From the NCBI RefSeq assembly GCF_027000115.1, contig NZ_JALTON010000037.1, positions 78,783-142,782 of the forward strand: 64,000 nt of DNA. The letters are read 5' to 3'. This DNA is from Thiohalobacter sp. (lineage in GTDB: Bacteria; Pseudomonadota; Gammaproteobacteria; Thiohalobacterales; Thiohalobacteraceae). A program made the position numbers and the translations under genes. Positions within the stretch are counted from its first letter, which is position 1. Each line of letters starts with the position of its first letter. Below, piece after piece: positions 55,536 to 64,000 of this stretch. The notes under the pieces were generated by a model. The model was not told the DNA's origin. It made no database searches and saw only the letters and a program-made list of their open reading frames with translations.

Positions 55536-55560
55536 GGGGGCCGCATGGCGACCCCCCGTC
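55536..55560. terminator. hairpin between the convergent membrane-protein and beta-propeller genes
   Basis: CAGGGGGCCGC and GGCGACCCCC-type arms form a G:C-rich stem around a short loop in the 60-bp convergent gap. No long T run, so termination is only probable. Confidence 0.45.
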
Positions 55561-55587
55561 CCGGCAGTGAAGTCGAAAGAAAGGACC

Positions 55588-56931
55588 TCAGTCGGCCATG
55601 CTGTAGAGGAAGGGCAGCGGCCGGGCGCGGACCTGGATCAGCGCTTCGTCCAGGGTGTCCTTGCGGTAGCCGATGGCCTGCTGTTCCCACACCAGCTTGC
55701 CGGAGCCGGCATCGAACACCTTGAGCAGACCGCCCGCGCAGGCCACCGCAATGCGACGGCTGTCCGGCGAGATGTCGGTGACGCACTTCTTGCCCTCGGT
55801 GCGGGAATCGGTGATCTTGAGTTCCTGCTCCTCACCGGTGCGTATGTCCACCTTGACCACGCGATCGGCCTTGCCGTAGGACCGGGGCAGACCATCGTCA
55901 CCGAATACGATGAAGGAGCGCTTGGGCTTGACCAGCACGAAGTAGTCGAGATTGGGTGCCACCTTGACGCTGGCGGTGCGCCCCTTGCTGACCACGGAGT
56001 CCTTGCTCCATTCCAGCGCCTGTTCCTTGCCGCTGTCGATGTCGAGGATATAGTGCAGGGAAACCAGCTTGGTGGCGTCCTCGTTGAAGTAGAGCGTGCT
56101 GAACTGGCGCGGTACCTGGAACACGGCGTCAGGATAGTTTTCCACGACCCTGCGCTTGCCGCTGTCGACATCGATCACCGCAAAATGATCACGGCCCACG
56201 AACGCCAGGCGCTCGCCGTTGTTGGCAATGCCCAGGGCGTAGATGCCGGAGTCGACCTTCTCCAGACTGTGCACCACCTTCAGCGTATCGAGATCGACCA
56301 CGTGCACGGTCGAGTCATACTGGGCGATGGGTACCGGGCGGTCGGTCCGGGTCTTGCAGGTGTTGACCGCGACCGCTGCGTAACGGCCATTGTCCGAGGC
56401 GACGATGGGGCCGATGTATTCATAGGCATGTTCGCCGCAGCGCCGTTCGTCGTCCGGTTTCGCGGCCAGTTCGATGCGGTCGATACGGCTGCCCGAGAAG
56501 TCCACCGAAGCACCGAAGAATTCGGGCAGGGTCACATCCCGCCGGCTCTTGATATGGCCCAGCGAGCTGGGCAGCAGCAGGATCTTGCCATCCGGGTAGT
56601 TGCCGTTGACCACGATGTCCTTAAAGCTGTGGATGTTCCAGCGGCGCTTGCCGATGCGGCCGTATTCCTGACCGAATATGGTGTACAGATGGACCTGCTG
56701 GCCGAAGGAGGTGATCAGCTCTCCGGTATCCACGTCCCACAGCTTGATGCCGCCGGAGTAGTTTTCGTCATACTCCATGCTGTGGCCGCCGGAGCCGCCC
56801 GTGACCAGGTGCCGGCCGTCGGCCGAGAACTGCACGGCGTAGATGTCCTCGGCTTCCGCGCTGGCGGCGAGCGGCAGGCACAGGCTGCCGGCCGAGATGA
56901 GGGCGGTCAGGAGACGGGTCAGTCGCTTCAT
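55588..56931 (-). CDS. secreted beta-propeller (WD40-like) protein
   Basis: 447 residues. A signal peptide (LLTALISAGSLCLPLAASAEA) is followed by repeated propeller blades recognisable by phrases such as IYAVQFSADGRHLVTGGSGG, GIKLWDVDTGELITSF, TVHVVDLDTLKVVHSLEKV and GGLLKVFDAGSGKLVWEQ. It is expected in the periplasm. Two cysteine pairs are possible. No enzyme motif; probably a binding or scaffold protein. Gene stands alone. Confidence 0.82.
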   Translation of the reverse strand: MKRLTRLLTALISAGSLCLPLAASAEAEDIYAVQFSADGRHLVTGGSGGHSMEYDENYSGGIKLWDVDTGELITSFGQQVHLYTIFGQEYGRIGKRRWNIHSFKDIVVNGNYPDGKILLLPSSLGHIKSRRDVTLPEFFGASVDFSGSRIDRIELAAKPDDERRCGEHAYEYIGPIVASDNGRYAAVAVNTCKTRTDRPVPIAQYDSTVHVVDLDTLKVVHSLEKVDSGIYALGIANNGERLAFVGRDHFAVIDVDSGKRRVVENYPDAVFQVPRQFSTLYFNEDATKLVSLHYILDIDSGKEQALEWSKDSVVSKGRTASVKVAPNLDYFVLVKPKRSFIVFGDDGLPRSYGKADRVVKVDIRTGEEQELKITDSRTEGKKCVTDISPDSRRIAVACAGGLLKVFDAGSGKLVWEQQAIGYRKDTLDEALIQVRARPLPFLYSMAD

Positions 56932-57281
56932 GTCGATATTTCCTTTGTCGATTGCGTGGTCCGGCCACGCGTCCGGAATCCGTGGTTTGCCGTGTCCGGC
57001 AACAGCCGGTGCGCGGGCCGCGGTGCCTCCCTGGCGACCCCAGCGGTGCGCCGTTGTGCGTCAATTACTTGACATCTGGATCTAACTGGGGTATCGGCTC
57101 TCGCCCCGCTTACTTGAGTCGAGGCCGGGGCTTGCCGTCGACGGCCGGTAACGACCATTGAAAAACAAGGAGATGGGAGTGGCAGGGCCGCAGACTGGAT
57201 GCCGGTGCGGTAGAAAGAGGAGCAACCGATGCCCGTGGTTCGCCACGGGCACCTGCTATCGGAAAACCGTCAGGGGGACGT
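56932..57281. other. 350-bp intergenic region with a hairpin
   Basis: Region between the starts of the beta-propeller gene and the end of the response regulator gene, both on the minus strand. TGCCCGTGG-TTCG-CCACGGGCA (57229-57250) is a perfect hairpin downstream of the response regulator and may end its transcript. Short frames here have no family similarity that I recognise. The promoter of the beta-propeller gene should lie at its left end. Confidence 0.5.
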
Positions 57282-58067
57282 TCAGGCCAGTACGGACTCG
57301 ATCATGCTGCGCAAGGAGTCCACATCGAAGGGCTTGTCGAAAACAGCCGAGACGCCCGCCTGCTGGAGTGCCGCGATGCGCGAGCCCTCGGCGCGCGAGG
57401 TGACCATCAGTACCGGCACGCTGGGCTGCTGGCTGTCGTTGCGGATGTAGTTGAGCAGGGCCTCGCCGTCCATCTCCGGCATGTGGTAGTCGGTGATGAT
57501 GAGGTCGTAGAAGTTGCAGTCGATGAGATCACGCGCCTCGACGCCGTTGCCGGCCTCGTCGATGCGCTCGATGCCCATGCGCTCAAGGATCTGGCGCATG
57601 AAGCGCCGCGCGGTGGCCAGATCGTCGACCAGCAATACCTGTAGTTCCTCCGGTACGAAACGGCCCTCGTCCAGCGGCTGCGGTTCCAGGAAATGCAGCG
57701 CGGCTGTGAGCGAGGTATGCAACTGCGGTTCGTCGAAGGGCTTGGGCAGGATGGCAGTGATGCCGGCCTGGCGCAACGGCTCCAGATAGCGGAAGCCGGT
57801 CTCGCTGCTGATCAGGATGAAGGCGGTGTCGCGAAAGCGGTCGTCCTCGCGCATCTGCACGGCCAGATCGGATCCGGTCATGCCCGGCAGGTGCATGGCG
57901 CTGATCACCAGGTCCGGCGGCTGTCCGGCCATGGTTTCCAGGGCGGCCTCGCCACTCTGAACCCGTTGCAGGTGGCGGATGCCAAAATCCCTGAGCCAGC
58001 CTTCCACGATGCGCGCCTGGGTCGAGGAAGGCTCGACCAGCAACAGGTGCAGCGATGTCACCTGCAT
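57282..58067 (-). CDS. tandem-receiver response regulator
   Basis: 261 residues made of two REC domains and no output domain. REC1 (1-125) is degenerate: the phosphoacceptor position is A57 (VISAMHLPGM) and the acidic pair is reduced, though the lysine in LPKPF remains. REC2 (140-261) is intact: D148/D149 (LLVDDL), phospho-site D193 (ITDYHMPEMDG) and FDKPF lysine. Such proteins act through protein contacts, often in chemotaxis or c-di-GMP pathways. Ends 6 bp-close to acs upstream, so it may be co-transcribed with acs. Confidence 0.88.
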   Translation of the reverse strand: MQVTSLHLLLVEPSSTQARIVEGWLRDFGIRHLQRVQSGEAALETMAGQPPDLVISAMHLPGMTGSDLAVQMREDDRFRDTAFILISSETGFRYLEPLRQAGITAILPKPFDEPQLHTSLTAALHFLEPQPLDEGRFVPEELQVLLVDDLATARRFMRQILERMGIERIDEAGNGVEARDLIDCNFYDLIITDYHMPEMDGEALLNYIRNDSQQPSVPVLMVTSRAEGSRIAALQQAGVSAVFDKPFDVDSLRSMIESVLA

Positions 58068-58073
58068 CGGTTC

Positions 58074-60011
<1,938 letters not shown>

Positions 60012-60047
60012 GGTGCGGCTTCTCCCTGGGCGACGATTCAGGCCATT

Positions 60048-61007
60048 CTAGCGGGCTGCCGGGGACTCCGAAACCTCGATCGATTTCCGACGCGGCAGGC
60101 GGTCGACGGACCAGTGGTCGATGGCCCATCGCCAGAAGTCGTCCAGCGGGCCGCTGCAGATTTCCGCCGGTGGCGCATGGCCGAGGAAGCGCAGTGCGGC
60201 GCACAGAGCGGCCAGCGGCCGTTTAGGGTCCACGGGCGGGGCGCCGGTCTGCTTGCTGAGCTTCACGCCGCGGGTATCGACCGCGACCGGCAGGTGCAGG
60301 TAACGCGGTGTCGGCAGGCCGAGCAGTCGCTGCAGGTGGATCTGCCGCGGTGTGGAACCGAGCAGGTCACTGCCGCGCACCACGTGGGTGATGCCCTGTT
60401 CGGCATCGTCCACCACCACCGCGAGCTGGTAGGCGAACAGGCCATCGCCACGACGAATGACGAAATCGCCGACCTCGGCGGCGAGATCCTGGACCTGGGG
60501 GCCCAGCAGCCGGTCCTGGAAGCGGACGGCTGCATCCTCGACCCGCACGCGCACGGCGCGCGCCTCGCGTCCCGATGGCAGGCCCTCGCGGCAGGTGCCG
60601 GGATAGATGCGCCCCTCCGGCCCGGGCCGGGCATGGGCCTCGAGTTCCCGCCGGGTGCAGGCACAGGGGAAGGCGTGACCGGCGGCCAGCAGGCGCTCGA
60701 GTGCGGTCCGATAGGCCGGGGCGCGGTGCTGCTGGTACATCACCGGGCCATCCCACTCGAAGCCGAAGGCATCCAGCGCACGGAGGATGGCGTCCGCCGC
60801 GCCCGGAACCTCGCGCGTGCGGTCGACGTCTTCCATGCGCAGCAGCCATTCGCCGCCGGCGGCGCGCGCATCCAGGCAGCTCGCCAGGGCGGCCACCAGC
60901 GAGCCGAAGTGCAGGGGCCCGGTCGGGGAGGGCGCGAAACGCCCGCGGTAGGGTGGGGTGGCGTCAGGGCCGCGGTCGGTCATGCCCGCGGCCCGTGGCC
61001 GAGTCAC
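60048..61007 (-). CDS. gluQRS: tRNA glutamyl-Q(34) synthetase
   Basis: 319 residues; glutamylates queuosine in tRNA-Asp. It is a shortened GluRS: the HIGH-like segment [16 protein letters not shown], zinc ligands in [10 protein letters not shown] with YPGTC, and [11 protein letters not shown] for KMSK, but no anticodon-binding domain. The usual neighbour dksA lies upstream with a 4-bp overlap. Confidence 0.93.
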   Translation of the reverse strand: MTRPRAAGMTDRGPDATPPYRGRFAPSPTGPLHFGSLVAALASCLDARAAGGEWLLRMEDVDRTREVPGAADAILRALDAFGFEWDGPVMYQQHRAPAYRTALERLLAAGHAFPCACTRRELEAHARPGPEGRIYPGTCREGLPSGREARAVRVRVEDAAVRFQDRLLGPQVQDLAAEVGDFVIRRGDGLFAYQLAVVVDDAEQGITHVVRGSDLLGSTPRQIHLQRLLGLPTPRYLHLPVAVDTRGVKLSKQTGAPPVDPKRPLAALCAALRFLGHAPPAEICSGPLDDFWRWAIDHWSVDRLPRRKSIEVSESPAAR

Positions 61008-61717
61008 TTGCCGAGATGCTTCTCGCGAATCTCATCCAGCGTCTTGCAGTCGATGCACAGGGTCGCCGTCGGCCGTGCCTCCAGGCGGCGGATGCCGATC
61101 TCGACACCGCAGGAATCGCACCAGCCGTATTCGTTGTGCTCCAGCTTGTCCAGTGCCTCGTCGATCTTCTTGATCAGCTTGCGCTCGCGGTCGCGGGTGC
61201 GCAGCTCCATGCTGAACTCGGATTCCTGGGTCGCACGATCGTTGGGATCCGGGAAATTGGCGGCCTCGTCCTGCATGTGATGCACGGTGCGGTCGACCTC
61301 TTCCATCAGCTCGCGCTTCCAGGCAAGCAGGATGTCGCGGAAGTGGGCGCGCTGCGCCTCGTTCATGTACTCCTCGCCGGCGCTCTCCTCGTAGGGGGCG
61401 ATGTCGTCGACGATGGTGCCATGCGGCGTGCGGGTGGAGGGGGCCTGCTTGCGGGCGGCCTTCTTCTTCGCCGGTGGCCTCTTTCCTGCCACGGTCTTCT
61501 TCGCTGCTGCCTTCCTTGCCGGTGCCTTCTTCGCTGCGACCTTCTTCTTGGCCACGGCCTTCTTCTTCGCTGCTGCCTTTTTCGCCGGTGCCTTCTTCAC
61601 TGCGGCCTTTTTCGCCGTGACCTTCTTCTTCGCCGCGGCCTTCTTGGCGGGCGCCTTCTTGGCGGCCGTCTTCTTCGCGGCCTTCTTCTTTGCTACAGCC
61701 TTCTTCTTGGCAGCCAT
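61004..61717 (-). CDS. dksA: RNA polymerase-binding factor DksA with histone-H1-like N-terminal extension
   Basis: 237 residues versus about 150 for usual DksA. Residues 117-237 are normal DksA: coiled coil with the tip motif [12 protein letters not shown] and the zinc finger CDSCGVEIG...CIDC with four Cys. Residues 1-100 (61418-61717) are almost only Lys, Ala, Pro and Val in [16 protein letters not shown] repeats, like histone H1 or AlgP tails, likely to bind DNA or RNA. With ppGpp DksA retunes transcription. Overlaps gluQRS. Confidence 0.93.
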   Translation of the reverse strand: MAAKKKAVAKKKAAKKTAAKKAPAKKAAAKKKVTAKKAAVKKAPAKKAAAKKKAVAKKKVAAKKAPARKAAAKKTVAGKRPPAKKKAARKQAPSTRTPHGTIVDDIAPYEESAGEEYMNEAQRAHFRDILLAWKRELMEEVDRTVHHMQDEAANFPDPNDRATQESEFSMELRTRDRERKLIKKIDEALDKLEHNEYGWCDSCGVEIGIRRLEARPTATLCIDCKTLDEIREKHLGK

Positions 61718-61933
61718 CCAGCTCTCCTGCAGATCCGGTCTCGCCGCGCAGGGCGGCGGGAAGGTGGCCCGCGCGGCAGGGCGCGGCGATTCAAGCGGCT
61801 AAGTTTCGATGCAGCGGATGGCCGAGTCAAGCCCGGAACCGGCCCGAACTCGCGGCCTCTGGCTTCGCGGCTTCGTGCACCGGTTCGCGGCCTCCGGTAA
61901 GCTGGCGGGCCGATTTCACACAGGGAGCCCCCC

Positions 61934-62704
61934 ATGACCGAGCTCAAGGCGCTGCTATTCGACGTCGACGGCACGCTGGCCGAAACCGAGGAAGTCCACC
62001 GCGAGGCCTTCAACGAGGCCTTCCGCCGTGCCGGCCTGGACTGGCACTGGGACCAGAATCGCTATCGCGAGCTGCTGGCCGTGACCGGCGGCAAGGAGCG
62101 CATTCGCCATTTCATCGCCGAAAGTGCGCCGGCGATGCCGCAGGTCGAGGACCTGGACGCCTTCATCGCCGGGTTGCATGCGGCGAAGACCGAGGTCTAC
62201 ACCGAGCGCGCCGGCAGCGGCCGGATGCCGCTGCGCCCGGGCGTGGAACGGCTGCTGCGCGAGGCCCGCGATGCCGGGCTGAGGCTCGCCATCGCGACCA
62301 CCACCACGCTGGAGAATGTCACCTCGCTGCTGGATGCCACCCTCGGGCCGGAGGCGCGGGACTGGTTCGAGCTGATCGCGGCCGGCGGCGTGGTGCCGGC
62401 CAAGAAGCCCGCGCCCGACATCTATCACTACACCCTGGAGCACATGCAGCTCGATCCGGCCGCCTGCCTGGCGCTGGAGGACTCCGAGAACGGCCTGCAG
62501 GCCGCGCTGGCGGCCGGCATTCCCACCCTGGTCACCGAGAGCTTCTATACCGAGGGCCAGGATTTCACCGGTGCCGCGGCGCTGCTCGATCAGCTGGGCG
62601 AGCCCGGACAGTCGTTCCGGGTGCTGGCCGGGGAGGTGCCCGAGGGGGAGATGGTGACCGTGCCCTGGCTGCGCGCGCTGCATGCAAGGGTGACAGGCGC
62701 ATGA
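61934..62704 (+). CDS. CbbY-like HAD phosphatase
   Basis: 256 residues of the HAD superfamily. Motif I is LLFDVDGTLAETEEVHREAF, with the LAETE segment typical of CbbY; motif II TTTTLENV; motif III AKKPAPDIY; motif IV LALEDSENGLQAA. CbbY dephosphorylates xylulose-1,5-bisphosphate, a RuBisCO inhibitor. ATG 61934 is preceded by GGGAG. The function fits a RuBisCO-rich host but substrate is inferred. It overlaps the aminotransferase start. Confidence 0.88.
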   Translation: MTELKALLFDVDGTLAETEEVHREAFNEAFRRAGLDWHWDQNRYRELLAVTGGKERIRHFIAESAPAMPQVEDLDAFIAGLHAAKTEVYTERAGSGRMPLRPGVERLLREARDAGLRLAIATTTTLENVTSLLDATLGPEARDWFELIAAGGVVPAKKPAPDIYHYTLEHMQLDPAACLALEDSENGLQAALAAGIPTLVTESFYTEGQDFTGAAALLDQLGEPGQSFRVLAGEVPEGEMVTVPWLRALHARVTGA

Positions 62705-63873
62705 ACCGCGAGCGGCCGGCCGCGCGGCTGTCGGCCATCCGGCCGTTCCATGTCATGCGGCTGCTGGCCCGGGCGCGCGCGTTGGAGGCGGCCGGCCGCG
62801 ACATCGTGCACATGGAGATCGGCGAGCCCGACTTCGACACCGCCGCGCCCATTGTCGAGGCGGGGCGCGCGGCGCTGGCCGCGGGCCGCACCCACTACAC
62901 CCCGGCGGCCGGCCTGCCTGCGCTGCGCGAGGCCATTGCCGGCCACTATCAGGATGAATACGGCGTAGCGGTCGATCCCGCGCGCATCCTGGTCACACCG
63001 GGTGCATCCGGTGCCCTGCAGCTCATGATGGCGGCGCTGGTCGACCCCGGCGACCGGGTGCTGATGAGCGACCCCGGCTATCCCTGCAACCGCACCTTCG
63101 TGCGCCTGTTCGGCGGCGAACCGGTGGCGGTGCCGGGCGAGCCCGAGACCGGCTACCAGCTCACCCCGGGTCTTGCCGAGGCCCACTGGGGCGAGGGCGC
63201 GCGGGCGGTGCTCGCGGCCTCTCCGGCCAATCCGACCGGGGCCATCCTGTCGGCCGACGATCTGGCCGGGCTGGCCGCACTGACGCGCAGCCGCGACGCC
63301 CGACTCATCGTCGACGAGATCTACCAGGGTCTCACCTATGGCGTGCAGGCGCCCACGGCGCTGGCCGCCGGCGACGACCTCTTTGTGCTCAACAGCTTTT
63401 CCAAGTACTTCGGCATGACCGGCTGGCGGCTGGGCTGGCTGGTGGCGCCCGCAGACTGGATGGAACCGCTGGACGTGCTGGCGCAGAACCTGTTCCTGGC
63501 CGCGCCCACGCCGGCACAGTGGGCGGCACTGGCGGCCTTCGAGCCGGCGACCCGGGAGATCCTCGAGGCTCGTCGCCAGGCCTTTGCCGAGCGCCGGGAT
63601 TTCCTGCTGCCGGCAGTCCGCGCGCTCGGTTTCCGCATCGCCCGCGCGCCGGAAGGGGCCTTCTATCTCTATGCCGACTGCAGCGCGCTCACCAATGACA
63701 GCTATGCCTTCTGCGAGCGCCTGCTGGAGGCGGCCGGCGTGGCGCTGACGCCCGGCATCGACTTCGGCGACGCCGCGCCGGAAAGGCATGTGCGTTTCGC
63801 CTACACCACCGACATCAGCCGCCTGCGCGAGGGCGTGGATCGCATCGAGCGTTTCCTGCGGGCTGAAGGATAG
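62701..63873 (+). CDS. class I/II PLP-dependent aminotransferase
   Basis: 390 residues, fold type I. Phrases: HMEIGEPDFDTAAP, TPGASGALQLMMAAL, SDPGYPCNRTFVRLF, ASPANPTGAILS and NSFSKYFGMTGWRLGW with the PLP lysine. An arginine near the C-terminus (RHVRFAY) would bind the substrate carboxylate. Specificity (aspartate, alanine or other) cannot be set from sequence. ATG 62701 overlaps the CbbY-like stop. Confidence 0.9.
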   Translation: MNRERPAARLSAIRPFHVMRLLARARALEAAGRDIVHMEIGEPDFDTAAPIVEAGRAALAAGRTHYTPAAGLPALREAIAGHYQDEYGVAVDPARILVTPGASGALQLMMAALVDPGDRVLMSDPGYPCNRTFVRLFGGEPVAVPGEPETGYQLTPGLAEAHWGEGARAVLAASPANPTGAILSADDLAGLAALTRSRDARLIVDEIYQGLTYGVQAPTALAAGDDLFVLNSFSKYFGMTGWRLGWLVAPADWMEPLDVLAQNLFLAAPTPAQWAALAAFEPATREILEARRQAFAERRDFLLPAVRALGFRIARAPEGAFYLYADCSALTNDSYAFCERLLEAAGVALTPGIDFGDAAPERHVRFAYTTDISRLREGVDRIERFLRAEG

Positions 63874-64000
63874 CCACGGAATCCATATATGGACTCCCCC
63901 GTTTTGCAAGACGCCGGAAGACAGGTGGGGTCGGTTGCCTGCATATATTCGGCCTCTGTGATATGGGCGGTCTGTTGCCCGCCCGGGCCCTGATGGTGAA
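63874..64000. other. end of window, no gene recognised
   Basis: 127 bp after the aminotransferase. A short palindrome CCATATATGG (63890-63899) is visible. No open frame with family similarity, RNA gene or clear promoter was seen; a gene may begin beyond the window. Confidence 0.4.

Noticed and set aside
57069..57097. TTGACA followed 17 bp later by TATCGG as a promoter
   Set aside because: The -10 is poor and no gene on the plus strand follows within a useful distance.
63904..63949. TTGCAA and TATATT near the window end as a promoter
   Set aside because: The boxes are 34 bp apart, twice the usual spacing.

Overview
The window looks like one piece of a high-GC chromosome from a chemolithoautotrophic gammaproteobacterium, most likely a sulfur oxidiser of the Chromatiales/Ectothiorhodospiraceae/Thiohalobacter kind. 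That placement is an inference. It rests on a complete alpha-carboxysome locus with form IA RuBisCO, a DAB-type inorganic-carbon pump, a DsrC-family protein, a full System I cytochrome c maturation operon, and a gammaproteobacterial order of housekeeping genes (rimP-nusA-infB-rbfA-truB-rpsO-pnp).

Layout. 1-6.3 kb: the end of the nuo (complex I) operon, nuoJ(partial)-K-L-M-N plus a DUF2818 gene. A 250-bp element with terminal inverted repeats lies between nuoM and nuoN and supplies the nuoM stop codon. 6.35-6.5 kb: an initiator tRNA-Met with its own promoter and terminator. 6.6-14.6 kb: a mixed region with a GGDEF-EAL protein, a Crp/Fnr regulator divergent from a Tat-exported multicopper oxidase, a DUF3775 protein, a cysteine-less DsrC homologue, a CDF metal exporter and a truncated LapD/MoxY-type sensor ending in a scar (palindromic repeat plus IS481-like remnant, 14.61-15.0 kb). 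15.06-21.9 kb: ccmABCDEFGHI with overlapping genes. 21.9-31.2 kb: greB and the divergent rimP-nusA-infB-rbfA-truB-rpsO-pnp block, whose leader carries two tandem terminator-like hairpins.

31.25-50.4 kb is a CO2-concentrating super-locus: a CbbR-type regulator divergent from dabB, a membrane protein of unknown role, dabA and a PII-like protein; then cbbL, cbbS, csoS2, csoSCA, csoS4A, csoS4B, three near-identical csoS1 genes, a ferritin-like protein, an acRAF-like pterin dehydratase homologue, mcdA, mcdB, a SulP anion transporter with an unusual coiled-coil insertion, and csoS1D. As read here, DAB (and perhaps SulP) raises cytosolic bicarbonate, CsoSCA converts it to CO2 inside the shell, RuBisCO fixes it, McdAB positions the particles, and CbbR plus the PII-like protein set expression and activity.

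50.4-64 kb: a NUDIX hydrolase, a Dabb-domain lipoprotein, a YaiI/DUF188 protein, a cytochrome b561, a class II fructose-bisphosphate aldolase fused to a Dabb domain and divergent from a second CbbR-like regulator, a membrane protein, a secreted beta-propeller protein, a tandem-REC response regulator, acs, gluQRS, a dksA with a histone-H1-like N-terminal tail, a CbbY-like phosphatase and a class I aminotransferase. No prophage, CRISPR array or complete insertion sequence was seen.
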